Shown piece after piece: positions 55,036 to 63,271 of a DNA stretch of 64,000 bases; positions within the stretch are counted from its first letter, which is position 1; each line of letters opens with the position of its first letter. The notes under the pieces are model-generated. The model saw nothing but the letters and a program-made list of their open reading frames with translations. It made no database searches and had not been told where the DNA came from. Source of the stretch: Agrobacterium sp. AGB01 (GTDB lineage: Bacteria > Pseudomonadota > Alphaproteobacteria > Rhizobiales > Rhizobiaceae); assembly GCF_014851585.1 (NCBI RefSeq), contig NZ_JACVAB010000001.1:806001-870000 (forward strand), read 5' to 3'. The translations under genes and the position numbers were made by a program.

Positions 55036-55464
55036 ATGACTGAAACCGCATACGGTAGTGCACATGATCTGCTGGTTGAACTAACCGCTGACATTGTTGC
55101 CGCCTATGTCAGCAATCATGTTGTTCCGGTTGCAGAACTGCCAAGCCTCATTTCTGATGTGCATTCCGCCTTGAGTGGTACAACAGCCCCAGCCCCTTCT
55201 GTAATTGCTGCCGAGAAACAGAAACCTGCCATCTCGGTCAGAAAGTCGGTTCAGGACGATCAGATCATCTGCCTCGAATGTGGCGGTTCCTTCAAGTCGC
55301 TGAAGCGCCACCTGACAACCCATCACAACATGACGCCGGAAGACTACCGCGAAAAGTGGGAACTGCCGGTTGACTATCCGATGGTTGCCCCAGCCTATGC
55401 CGAAGCACGTTCGCGCCTCGCCAAGGAAATGGGTCTTGGCCAGCGTCGCAAGGCTTCGCGCTAA
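55036..55464 (+). CDS. mucR: MucR/Ros-family zinc-finger transcriptional regulator
   Basis: Global regulator and nucleoid-like protein of 142 residues controlling exopolysaccharide, motility, virulence or cell-cycle genes in Hyphomicrobiales. The oligomerising amino part [20 protein letters not shown] (about 11-30) is nearly invariant in the family. The prokaryotic C2H2 finger is Cys79-x2-Cys82-x9-His92-x3/4-His96/97 ([20 protein letters not shown]). The carboxyl part has [23 protein letters not shown] 55036 follows TAGGAGAT. A good terminator follows. Confidence 0.96.
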   Translation: MTETAYGSAHDLLVELTADIVAAYVSNHVVPVAELPSLISDVHSALSGTTAPAPSVIAAEKQKPAISVRKSVQDDQIICLECGGSFKSLKRHLTTHHNMTPEDYREKWELPVDYPMVAPAYAEARSRLAKEMGLGQRRKASR

Positions 55465-55537
55465 TCGCTTTCAAGTCTGCAGTGCCTCGACCATGTTCGA
55501 GGTCGCGACTTTAAACTGGCAACAATGAGTAGTTTTG

Positions 55538-55568
55538 AAAACCGGCCCTCAGAGGCCGGTTTTCTTTT
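55538..55568 (+). terminator. Terminator after mucR
   Basis: A 10-bp stem (aaaaccggcc / ggccggtttt) with a 6-base loop is followed by CTTTTG. Confidence 0.88.
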
Positions 55569-55831
55569 GCGTGGATTTTTGTGTATAAAGAGGAAAAAAA
55601 TCACATTTATTTCATCGCTCGATGCGTAGTCTGCGCAACGATATCTCGCTTTCGATAGGTTGAAAATATACGAACATACTGTTTTTAAATGATTAAATAA
55701 TGTTGCCTCGCGGGTCTGTTCGTGGTCGCTCCGCAAGGTTGCTGCGGGGATGTACAAAAGTGTTATGATAATTTCCCCTTGCATGCAGCACGTGACATGA
55801 ATTAATTCCTATTCATGAAGGGAGTTCGTTC
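55569..55831 (+). other. Intergenic region before the DnaA domain IV gene
   Basis: These 263 bases have no gene and are moderately AT-rich at 55580-55710. They must contain the promoter of the next gene; AGGGAG at about 55819 is its ribosome site. Confidence 0.45.
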
Positions 55832-56236
55832 ATGCCAGGGGATACACAAAGGAAAGATATCCAGCCACAACAAGGCCAGAAGAACCCGGCCGCACCAATG
55901 GTGATGTGCGGCGGATTGCCATTTTCCACCCGCCGCGTCTGCCGTATCGTCAGGCAGTTGACCAGCGAATTGGTGGTACTTGCGGGGGAGCGTACCCTGG
56001 TGCGCAGTGACCGGCGCCGAGCGGCCTGCCACATTAGGCAGATTGCGATGTATGTATGCCATGTTGTGCTTGGCATATCTCTCAGTGATATCGGCATGTC
56101 CTTTGGCAAGGACAGGACAACAGTCGGTTATGCCTGCAATGTTGTCGAGGACAGGCGCGACGACCCCGGTTTCGACGAGTTCGTTTCTGTCCTTGAGCGT
56201 ATTACAGCCTCAGTCTTCAGCAAGGCCGACATCTGA
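55832..56236 (+). CDS. Orphan DnaA domain IV-like DNA-binding protein
   Basis: Protein of 134 residues. About residues 60-125 (RRAACHIRQIAMYVCHVVLG, then SLSDIGMSFGKDRTTVGYAC) match the carboxyl-terminal DnaA-box-binding domain of DnaA: the A-R-Q-x-A-M-Y-x-x-H helix and the G-x-x-F-G-x-R-D-H/R-T-T-V signature are recognisable. There is no ATPase domain. The amino part (1-35) is polar. Such stand-alone domains occur in this order as helix-turn-helix proteins; it could compete for DnaA boxes or act as a regulator. Start ATG 55832 follows AGGGAG. Confidence 0.85.
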   Translation: MPGDTQRKDIQPQQGQKNPAAPMVMCGGLPFSTRRVCRIVRQLTSELVVLAGERTLVRSDRRRAACHIRQIAMYVCHVVLGISLSDIGMSFGKDRTTVGYACNVVEDRRDDPGFDEFVSVLERITASVFSKADI

Positions 56237-56373
56237 AACGGTTCGCCATGTCGCGGTGAACGAAAACAAACGACACAAAAAAGGTGCGACCACAATCGCG
56301 CCTTTGAAGGTAGAGCGGGCGAACCTTTTCCAGGATGAAACCAGTCCGAAGGACTTGCCCGCCAACTGGATTC

Positions 56374-56802
56374 TTATTGCAGCCGCAGCCGTGCCTCTTC
56401 CCGAATACGATTTATCATCGAACGCAGGCCATTGGCGCGCTGGGAAGAAAGGTGCTCCACTAGGCCGATCTTGTCGAAGACCTGGATGGCATCCAGCTGC
56501 GTGATTTCGGAGGCATGTTTGCCCGAATAGACCGCAAGGACGATAGCGACCAGCCCGCGCACGATATGGGCGTCAGAATCGCCCTCAAACGTCATCATAG
56601 GGTCTTTGTCGGCATCTGCATGTGTTACGAGCCAAACCTGGCTGGCACAGCCCTGAACCTTGTTCTGGGCGTTCTTATGCTCGTCGGCCAAGTCAGGCAG
56701 TTCCTTGCCCAACTCGATCACGTAACGATAGCGATCCTCCCAATCATCGAGAAAGGCAAAGTCGTCAATCATTTTGTCGAGAGAGGTCATCACACTATCC
56801 AT
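56374..56802 (-). CDS. sufE: Cysteine desulfuration protein SufE
   Basis: Sulphur acceptor that takes persulfide from the cysteine desulfurase SufS and passes it to the iron-sulphur scaffold. The product is 142 residues. The active Cys52 lies in KVQGCASQVWL; FLDDWEDRYRYVIELGKELP and RGLVAIVLAVYSGK are standard SufE segments. Met1 (56802) and Met5 (56790) are both possible starts. The other suf genes are not nearby. Confidence 0.94.
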   Translation of the reverse strand: MDSVMTSLDKMIDDFAFLDDWEDRYRYVIELGKELPDLADEHKNAQNKVQGCASQVWLVTHADADKDPMMTFEGDSDAHIVRGLVAIVLAVYSGKHASEITQLDAIQVFDKIGLVEHLSSQRANGLRSMINRIREEARLRLQ

Positions 56803-56864
56803 TTAATTGCTTGCCGCCATATAGGTGAAAATCGTGATGATTTGAACCGCAAAGCAAAGAAAAA

Positions 56865-56892
56865 GCCCTGCCGGATTTTCACCGGGCAGGGC
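56865..56892 (-). terminator. Terminator of the DUF5330 gene
   Basis: On the minus strand GCCCTGCCCGG / CCGGCAGGGC pairs with one bulged base around a 7-base loop and is followed by TTTTTCTTTG, 140 bases after the gene's stop. Confidence 0.8.
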
Positions 56893-57032
56893 GTGACCAA
56901 ATTCTCAGGCCAGTTCAGGCAGTCCGGCGGCAGACGATGGCTATCAACTGTCCGCAAGGGGTGTGGGCCGAAGGGGTGGTTTTCTTCGGCAGGAATTTCA
57001 AATGGCGAGGGCAGCGCCGAATTCAGAGGATA

Positions 57033-57446
57033 TCAAAGGGCAGGGCGCTTTTGCGGAACCGGTACGAAACCTTCAGATGTCGCCTTGTCCCCATTCTGAG
57101 GGAATTCAACGCTAATGCTTGGCGTACCGGTCGAGGCGGTGGTCAACTCAGCGGTGGCCTTGTCTTCATTGACACCAATCTGGGTGTCGAGAAATTCATA
57201 GGCAACCTTGGCGCCGTCACGGGCACGTCCGGCCAGAGCGTGGAATGTCTCTGCACCCTGTTCACAAACTTCAGGTTTCTCCGTGCAGATTGCACTGACA
57301 TAACGGTAGGCTTCACTGGCAGCAGAAACTGCACCTGCGACATTCATCGGTGTCGAGGTCTGCGATTCGTTCTGCGCGGCGCCAAAATAGGATAGCGCCA
57401 CCAGCACCAACGAAAACCAGAATGTTCCTTTAATAAGAAACCACAT
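57033..57446 (-). CDS. DUF5330 family membrane-anchored protein
   Basis: This encodes 137 residues from ATG 57446 (AGGGT upstream). The amino end MWFLIKGTFWFSLVLVALSYF is a single membrane anchor typical of DUF5330 proteins of Hyphomicrobiales. The remainder, with two cysteines (AICTEKPEVCEQG) six residues apart, is predicted periplasmic. The Pro-rich end VPVPQKRPAL is also usual. Function unknown. It lies divergent from the histidine kinase. Confidence 0.82.
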   Translation of the reverse strand: MWFLIKGTFWFSLVLVALSYFGAAQNESQTSTPMNVAGAVSAASEAYRYVSAICTEKPEVCEQGAETFHALAGRARDGAKVAYEFLDTQIGVNEDKATAELTTASTGTPSISVEFPQNGDKATSEGFVPVPQKRPAL

Positions 57447-57933
57447 TGTCAACTACCCTGTTTGTTGGCTTGCCTTTCAGGCCTGCCTTGTTTTGCAACG
57501 GTATTCCCGTTTGCGAATGCCCTGTTTTTCGGGCTTGAGCAGAACCTACACACAACAGACCAACAGCCGTTTGAAATTTCCGGCGGTATTTTCATCAAAT
57601 TTGATTCAAATTTTATCTTTTTTCCTTTTCCGGCATCCAGTCCCGGGCAATTGGATCGAATTTAAACGATCATGTTAAGCATAATTGCGGCAGCGCGGCC
57701 CTAATGCACCGCAAACCTTGGGTTCTCTTCGCCACAATGATTAACGGCATTTGGAAAATTGAGCAAAATCCGTCGCTTACGCGTCATTAACCATGTTTGG
57801 CAAAGTCGCTGTGAAATGTTCCGAAATGAGATTTCAGACCCTTTTGCTGCCCCATCTGGCCCATGTCTTTATCCTTTCTTTAAGTGGCAAGACCTATTCT
57901 CCGGCCTCGAGAAGACCGTTTTAGGGTTTTGGT
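57447..57933. other. Divergent promoter region of DUF5330 and kinase genes
   Basis: These 487 bases contain no supported gene. TTAACC at 57787-57792 and TTAACG at 57741-57746 are CtrA-type half-sites; no full TTAA-N7-TTAA is present. The region is AT-rich at 57580-57670. Confidence 0.4.
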
Positions 57934-59481
57934 GTGCAGGTATTGAGTAACATTGCTGAAAGAGCGGTTGCAGGCATTGATCATGTCGCAAGCACGTGGC
58001 TTGCGCGCATGGAAGAAGATGCCGTGCATCGGACCGCCAGAGTGCCGGTGCTGCGCCGGTTCATGGCGTTCAGCCTGTGTGCACTTTTTGTCGTGCCGAC
58101 CATTATGAGCCTGTTTGTAAGTCCAGCAATTGCGCTTCCGGCAGGGGCAGCCATCGTGCTGGCAAGCTTCCTTATTGTCATTGCCGTATATTTGGGTGTG
58201 CGCCGTCCGGTATCGTCCGCTGCAACTGTGGCCAACCAGCCGGTCAAGCTGGATGCGCTCGCTGCCTATGTTCCTGGCGTGGTTATCTTTTTCGACGAGC
58301 TGGGCATGGTGCAAAATGTTGCCGGTCGCGACATCGACGCCTTTCCCAAGAGCGTCAAGGATTGCGCCGGTTATTTGTTTGCCGAGCGTATTCATGTGAC
58401 GGACCGTATTGCCTTTGCACAAGCGCTGGATTTCCTGCGCCAAGGTGCGGAGCAGTCGTCTGTCGACCTGCGTTTCGAACAATCGTCTCTTAGCCGTGGT
58501 GTCGATCAGTTCCTGCATACCCGCATGGATTTGACGGCGGTTCGCGAGCCGAGTGGTGAACTTCTGCGGGTCATTGGCCAGCTGCGTGATACGACCGAAA
58601 AGGAAGTTTTGCGCGGTGAAGTGGCACGCAAAGTCGCCGAGGCCGAATCGGCCAATGACGCCAAGTCGCGTTTTCTGGCCGCCGTCAGCCATGAGCTGCG
58701 CACGCCGCTCAATGCCGTCCTTGGTTTTTCGGATATCCTTGCCGGTGAATATTTCGGCAAGTTAGAGAATGATCGCCAGCGCGAATATGTTGCGCTGATC
58801 CGCCAGTCCGGTGCGCATCTCCTGTCGGTGGTCAATACCATGCTGGACATGAGCAAGCTGGAAGCCGGTCGTTACGAGCTGCTGATGGAGCCGTTCAACA
58901 TTGGCGAATCGATTTCGACCTGCGAAGCCATGCTTAGCCTGCAGGCCAAGGAAAAGGGCGTCACTCTGACCAGCCGCGTCCAGCGCGATCTCGGTGATGT
59001 GGTTGCAGACCAGCGCGCAATCCAGCAGGTTCTCATCAACCTGACTGGCAACGCACTTAAATTCACCGATGCCGGTGGCGTCGTCAGCATGGATGCGGCC
59101 CGCGAGGGCAACACGCTGAAAATCTCCGTCAGCGATACCGGCATCGGTATTGCCGCTGACAAGATCGATCTGTTGGGCCAGCCTTTCATGCAGGTTCAGA
59201 ACGAATATACCCGTCGCTATGAGGGCACGGGGCTTGGTCTTTCGCTGGTCAAGGGACTGGTTGGTCTGCATGGCGGTCGTTTCGCTATTGCCAGCCGTCC
59301 GGGTGAAGGAACAATTGTAACGGTTACATTGCCAATTGACGGTTCAGGCGCAATTGGCTGTGCACAGAATGATGAAACCGAGCGCATGGTCGAATTTCCG
59401 CCACGTCTTCGGCAGATCGCTTCTGTGGAAGTTATGAAAGAGGGAAGTGTAAATGGCACCGCGAAAGCGAAAATCGCCTGA
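57934..59481 (+). CDS. Membrane sensor histidine kinase, DivJ/PleC-like
   Basis: Inner-membrane kinase of 515 residues. Two helices (about 42-64 and 67-90) are followed by a PAS-like domain (about 105-225), the HisKA domain with phosphorylated His253 in AVSHELRTPLNAVLGFSDIL, and the ATPase domain (NLTGNALKFTD, VSDTGIGIA, EGTGLGLSLVKGL). The HisKA segment resembles the DivJ/PleC/PdhS group that controls DivK and CtrA, but the match is by eye and the identity is uncertain. The start is probably GTG 57934. Its 3' end overlaps the next gene by 29 bases. No response regulator is adjacent, which fits that group. Confidence 0.85.
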   Translation: MQVLSNIAERAVAGIDHVASTWLARMEEDAVHRTARVPVLRRFMAFSLCALFVVPTIMSLFVSPAIALPAGAAIVLASFLIVIAVYLGVRRPVSSAATVANQPVKLDALAAYVPGVVIFFDELGMVQNVAGRDIDAFPKSVKDCAGYLFAERIHVTDRIAFAQALDFLRQGAEQSSVDLRFEQSSLSRGVDQFLHTRMDLTAVREPSGELLRVIGQLRDTTEKEVLRGEVARKVAEAESANDAKSRFLAAVSHELRTPLNAVLGFSDILAGEYFGKLENDRQREYVALIRQSGAHLLSVVNTMLDMSKLEAGRYELLMEPFNIGESISTCEAMLSLQAKEKGVTLTSRVQRDLGDVVADQRAIQQVLINLTGNALKFTDAGGVVSMDAAREGNTLKISVSDTGIGIAADKIDLLGQPFMQVQNEYTRRYEGTGLGLSLVKGLVGLHGGRFAIASRPGEGTIVTVTLPIDGSGAIGCAQNDETERMVEFPPRLRQIASVEVMKEGSVNGTAKAKIA

Positions 59482-60403
59482 GAGGAAACCAGCCCGCCGT
59501 GAGCCGGGTGTCGTTTCTCTGGCTGTTGGCGCTGTGGGGCGCCAGGTGGGGTATCAGCTCGGTCAACATCCGCGCCTTGTCGCCGGTGTCGCCGCCTTTA
59601 CGATTGTCTTCGGTTTCGTGTCTGCCAACGCGCTCTGGTACCAGCCAGGTGTGCATCCGTCGCCGTTTCTCAGAACCCGTGACGAGGTCAATCCCAACGG
59701 CATTGCCGGCTATCGCGTTGCACAGCCACTCGATGCAGCGGGCGATGTAACGACATTCCGCATTGAGCGCGCACCGGGTGAAGCGGGAGATCAGCAGAAC
59801 GGCGGCCAACCGCAGGACGGCGTATCGCAGCAGGCCTCGACACAGGTGTCCGACGGTCAGCCATCCCAAGTGCCTTCGCAACTCGTAGCCGAGATCCAGC
59901 AGGAACTGGCCCGCCGGGGGCTCTACGATGGCAAAGCTGACGGCAAGATCGGTCCACGCACCACGGCGGCAATCTTGTTCTTTGAAGAAACCGTTGGCAT
60001 GACGCAGACCGGTGAGCCGACCACGCGCGTTCTCGCTGCACTGAAAATCGATGGTTCGACCGTATCGGCAATTCCCAGAGATCGCCCGAACGAGAGCGCC
60101 GGCAATCAGGGCGTCGCGATTGACCCCGTAGCCGCGGCAATCCGCAAATCGGAGAATACCAAGCCGGCACCGGTCAATGCAACGGCGCAGAATGCCGCCA
60201 TTAAGCCGGTCAATAATGAGCTTGTTGCCAAGATCCAGCAGGGGTTGGTCAACATCGCGTATGCCAATGTGACCGTGGACGGCATGCTTGGGCAGCAGAC
60301 CCGGACGGCGATCCGCCACTTTGAAAAACATTACCGCCTGCCTGAAACAGGCGAACCAAGCGATGCGGTATTGAAGAAGCTGAAGGATATCGGCGCCCTG
60401 TAA
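59453..60403 (+). CDS. Membrane-anchored protein with two peptidoglycan-binding domains
   Basis: Protein of 316 residues. A basic start (MAPRKRKSPERKPARREPG) leads to one membrane helix (about 43-62), then a Gln/Gly/Ser-rich linker (100-140). Two PG_binding_1 domains follow: EIQQELARRGLYDGKADGKI (about 147-166, with IGPRTTAAI after it) and KIQQGLVNIAYANVTVDGML (about 260-279, with GQQTRTAI). It should sit in the inner membrane with the carboxyl part in the periplasm touching the cell wall. It starts 29 bases inside the kinase gene with GAGGGAAG upstream, so the two are strongly coupled. Confidence 0.88.
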   Translation: MAPRKRKSPERKPARREPGVVSLAVGAVGRQVGYQLGQHPRLVAGVAAFTIVFGFVSANALWYQPGVHPSPFLRTRDEVNPNGIAGYRVAQPLDAAGDVTTFRIERAPGEAGDQQNGGQPQDGVSQQASTQVSDGQPSQVPSQLVAEIQQELARRGLYDGKADGKIGPRTTAAILFFEETVGMTQTGEPTTRVLAALKIDGSTVSAIPRDRPNESAGNQGVAIDPVAAAIRKSENTKPAPVNATAQNAAIKPVNNELVAKIQQGLVNIAYANVTVDGMLGQQTRTAIRHFEKHYRLPETGEPSDAVLKKLKDIGAL

Positions 60404-60438
60404 CAGGGCCGCCTCTCCATTCAAGCAGGAAACCCTAA

Positions 60439-60789
60439 ATGCGGTTGAAATCGGATATCTTTGTCGCCGCTCTCATTCGGCGGGTATTTGCCACTGGTGA
60501 TTTCGCAGCCGTTGAAAAACGCGGTGCGGAAGAGGCAGGTGCGATCTTTATCCGCCAGCGATTTCGTGACGGCTCCGAAACGCTTTTTGGCCCGGCGCCA
60601 CAGGTGTTCTCCGACAGTGAGGAAAGCGACGCAGGACGCCGCTTCGAGGTGCGTCTGCGACGGCAGGATGCAGCAGTGGTTGCCGCTGTCATCGAGAAGG
60701 AAAGTCGCTTTGACAGCGACCTCTGGCTGGTGGAAATTGAAACGGAAAACGCCAGTGACCTGTTTACAGTCGTGAACGGCGATATCTGA
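60439..60789 (+). CDS. DUF1491 family protein
   Basis: Protein of 116 residues matching the DUF1491 family of alphaproteobacteria: MRLKSDIFVAALIRRVFATG and RGAEEAGAIFIRQRF are the conserved blocks, ending with DLWLVEIE. It has no signal peptide or membrane helix. Function unknown. It lies 35 bases after the peptidoglycan-binding gene and probably belongs to the same transcript as the kinase. Confidence 0.88.
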   Translation: MRLKSDIFVAALIRRVFATGDFAAVEKRGAEEAGAIFIRQRFRDGSETLFGPAPQVFSDSEESDAGRRFEVRLRRQDAAVVAAVIEKESRFDSDLWLVEIETENASDLFTVVNGDI

Positions 60790-60810
60790 GAATCATGCTG
60801 GCTGGTCGTG

Positions 60811-61743
60811 TCAGCCAAACCGTTTCTGTTTGTCCGCATCCTTGGGCTGGAACGTATAGCTGTCGGCACGGCGCCAGCTTTCGATGCGCTGTTCACAGGC
60901 GATCGCGTCCAGCTTGTACAAGATGCCTTCAGCCCGGCTGATGTCACCAGTCTTCTGGCTAAGATGCGGATAGAAGCCCTGTAGCACGAATATCGCGTCT
61001 GACGCGTTCATGCCGAGCCCCTTGAGGGTTGTTGCCAACTGCACGCCGGAAATATCAAGCATGATGCGCTCTGCAAGCCAGTGGCTGGCCGAAAGCGTGT
61101 TTGCAAGGGCGGCAGAAAACTGCCGGGCATCCCGCTCGCGGGCAAAACGCACCAGCAACGCTTCCTGAATGTCGCTCAGGCGGCGAAGACCCAGCACATC
61201 GTCGGATGGACGGCTGACCTGCCGAGCCATTGTCTTGATCTGCTGGCGAAGTTCTTCCTCCCGCGATGGATTGCTTGGCGGAACATCGATGATTTCGGAA
61301 GGCACAGGTGCGGTCTGAACGGCCTGCGCGTCCGTTGCCTTTGCCGTTTCCACGGGTTGCGAGGCGGACTGCGAATGGCCAATGCAGACCAGAGCATCGA
61401 TGACGGTTGGCGAGAGAGATTCTCTGCGCACAATGGCGCGCGCGTGGGCACGCCCTTGCGTTCGGGCAATGGTGATCAGCGTTTCGTCATTGAGAGATTT
61501 CGAGGAAATCAGAAACGGTGCGGAGATCGAAATCGGCTGGCTGGCAATAAAAAATGCCACTGGTGCCGGAATGTCGGGATGTTGAGACAGGGCAGCGATG
61601 GCCTGGCGTCTTGCCTCATCGGTCGAAGCGGCAAACAAAGGCATGAAAAGCTCTGCAAACTGGCGCAATTCCGACTTCGATGGATGTGCAAGTGTCTCAA
61701 AGCTTGTGACCGTAGCCATCAGCACGACATCTTTCTTCCGCAT
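60811..61743 (-). CDS. DUF2336 family protein
   Basis: Protein of 310 residues from ATG 61743 (GAAAGG upstream); ATG 61719 and 61782 are alternatives. The amino half is helical and HEAT-like (AELFMPLFAASTDEARRQAI, LNDETLITIARTQGRAHARA), as in DUF2336 proteins of alphaproteobacteria. A Pro/Ser/Ala-rich linker (about 115-150) separates it from the carboxyl domain with RFARERDARQFSAALANTL. It is probably cytoplasmic. Function unknown. A CtrA-like site lies about 100 bases upstream. Confidence 0.82.
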   Translation of the reverse strand: MRKKDVVLMATVTSFETLAHPSKSELRQFAELFMPLFAASTDEARRQAIAALSQHPDIPAPVAFFIASQPISISAPFLISSKSLNDETLITIARTQGRAHARAIVRRESLSPTVIDALVCIGHSQSASQPVETAKATDAQAVQTAPVPSEIIDVPPSNPSREEELRQQIKTMARQVSRPSDDVLGLRRLSDIQEALLVRFARERDARQFSAALANTLSASHWLAERIMLDISGVQLATTLKGLGMNASDAIFVLQGFYPHLSQKTGDISRAEGILYKLDAIACEQRIESWRRADSYTFQPKDADKQKRFG

Positions 61744-61839
61744 GGCCGTAGGCCTTTCAAGTTCTCGAAACCGGTCGTCCAAAGCGCACCCAATACAACT
61801 TACGCAAACGCAATATTGTGTAGATTTAGAACAAATGCG

Positions 61840-61854
61840 TTGACGTCCTGTTAA
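61840..61854. promoter_or_regulatory. Near-consensus CtrA site upstream of the DUF2336 gene
   Basis: TTGA-cgtcctg-TTAA matches the CtrA consensus TTAA-N7-TTAA at 7 of 8 positions, 97-111 bases before the DUF2336 start. Confidence 0.5.
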
Positions 61855-62270
61855 CTATGGGGCGCGGCGCGCCAAGTTTTTCAGCGAGAGGGAAAGTTGC
61901 TGTGGAAAATCGAGAAAAAATCGGGGAGGGCAGGAGATGGCGAACAAAGCGCAGCATCTGGAAATGCGGAACCCGCACCATAGTTTTGCTATGAAATGCG
62001 GGCCCTAACCGTCGTCATGACGGCTGAATCCTATAGAGAACACTGAACCTTATTCCGTCAAACGCTGATACACGGATTTCGCCCCCAAATTTTGGGGTGT
62101 CAAAAAATGGCGTGAGAAAAAACTATTTCATTACAACGGCATAAATCGCCTAAATCTTGGGTTGTTGAAATGAAAGCCCGTGGTTGTAAGATTAATAAAA
62201 TCTTAGTGATCTACTACGAGATTTTAGGGGCCAGCCTGTGGATATCCGCGCAGTTGCGTCCAAATTAGCA

Positions 62271-62285
62271 TTAACTATCTGTTAA
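62271..62285. promoter_or_regulatory. Consensus CtrA binding site
   Basis: TTAA-ctatctg-TTAA is an exact match to the full CtrA consensus and continues with CC, as in many strong sites. It lies 179 bases before the small gene at 62464. Confidence 0.65.
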
Positions 62286-62463
62286 CCATAATGTGGCTTG
62301 ATCGCATACTATGCAGTGGTTCGAATACCGAGTGTAGAAGGCGTTTCAGAATGTCAGTGTGACCGCATATAATGAGCCTGACTTATCGCCTTCTTCATAA
62401 TGTTGACTCAAGTGCCCATGAGTGTGCCAAAGGTCAATGAATGATGCAGCGAAGGAGAGGAGC

Positions 62464-62670
62464 ATGGCAGACATTATCAAACTGGACAGTGCGAATGATC
62501 GCTCTTTCCATGGTGTGAAAGCGAAAAACAGCCAAGCCATCAACGGTCCGGCGCAAATCCTGTTTTTCACTGGCGTGCGTTATGAACGCCGCCCGACGGA
62601 ACCGGAAACACCGGCACCCACAACGACCAACGGTCGACCTGTACAGCCAGGAAAAGCCGTCAAATCCTGA
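62464..62670 (+). CDS. Small conserved-looking protein
   Basis: This encodes 68 residues from ATG 62464, preceded by GAAGGAGAGGAG, one of the strongest ribosome sites in the window. The middle AQILFFTGVRYERR is a compact, conserved-looking segment; the carboxyl part is Pro/Thr-rich (PTEPETPAPTTTNGRPVQPG). No signal peptide or membrane helix is present. I recognise no family name; short proteins of this look occur in related bacteria. The upstream CtrA site suggests cell-cycle control. Confidence 0.75.
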   Translation: MADIIKLDSANDRSFHGVKAKNSQAINGPAQILFFTGVRYERRPTEPETPAPTTTNGRPVQPGKAVKS

Positions 62671-62722
62671 TGGACCGCATCAGTCAACATGCAGGTAGCG
62701 GGTCAATATCCGCTAGGTGTTA

Positions 62723-63271
62723 TTATTGCCATTGAAATGGTTCGCATTTCGCCTGATCCAGAAATGTCTCGGCTTCCTGAACGAAGCTGCTCTGCGGCGT
62801 CATTGTCCGCAAAACCGCATATCCCTCTGTTTGAACAGATGATGTCAGAATGGCCTGTGCCAGCGCTGCAGGCTGCGATTTGCGGATTGTTGAAAGCTGC
62901 ACCGGTGTCGCCACCAGAATATCCATCACACCTTCGGCCGATGTGCGGTCATTCATGCTGAACACTTCGTTGGATGCGCTGTCGTAAATGGCAATCGACC
63001 AGAACGGCACATTGCCGAAGGCAGTCAACCGCAAGGGCATCTCTTCAATGTCAAAGGTGCAGACGGCCACCTTCATGAACGGGTCGCCACTGCCAAGTGC
63101 TGCCTTGTCACGCTTATCCTTCAACAGATGAAACGTGTTGGCGGGCCCTTCGGCCATTGAGCGCGTATAGGCATCACGATTGCTGAAATGCGGAACAGCC
63201 AGCACGATGATGAGGTGCAGCAGGGCTGCACCGATCAGGCCGGTAAAGATTGCCAGTGCGATCCTAAGCAT
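62723..63271 (-). CDS. DUF1254-family membrane-anchored protein
   Basis: Protein of 182 residues starting at ATG 63271 (GTG 63277 also possible; GGGGTG lies upstream). One amino-terminal membrane helix (about 2-25) is followed by a periplasmic domain with KVAVCTFDIEEMPLRLTAFG and VPFWSIAIYDSASNEVFSMN, matching the short DUF1254 form usually paired with DUF1214. It overlaps the DUF1214 gene by 8 bases, so they are one operon. Function unknown. Confidence 0.8.
   Translation of the reverse strand: MLRIALAIFTGLIGAALLHLIIVLAVPHFSNRDAYTRSMAEGPANTFHLLKDKRDKAALGSGDPFMKVAVCTFDIEEMPLRLTAFGNVPFWSIAIYDSASNEVFSMNDRTSAEGVMDILVATPVQLSTIRKSQPAALAQAILTSSVQTEGYAVLRTMTPQSSFVQEAETFLDQAKCEPFQWQ

Larger units (their letters stand above)
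61744..62463. other. Long AT-rich intergenic region with small stem-loops
   Basis: These 720 bases have no supported gene. They contain short hairpins (catag / ctatg near 61980; ccgtc / gacgg near 62010), an AT-rich stretch at 62100-62230, and the two CtrA-like sites listed separately. A small RNA between 61940 and 62060 is conceivable but not supported by a terminator. Confidence 0.4.

Noticed and set aside
59432-60424. Open frame of 330 codons opposite the peptidoglycan-binding gene
   Set aside because: Antisense to a protein with two clear PG-binding domains; no supporting start or family signal.
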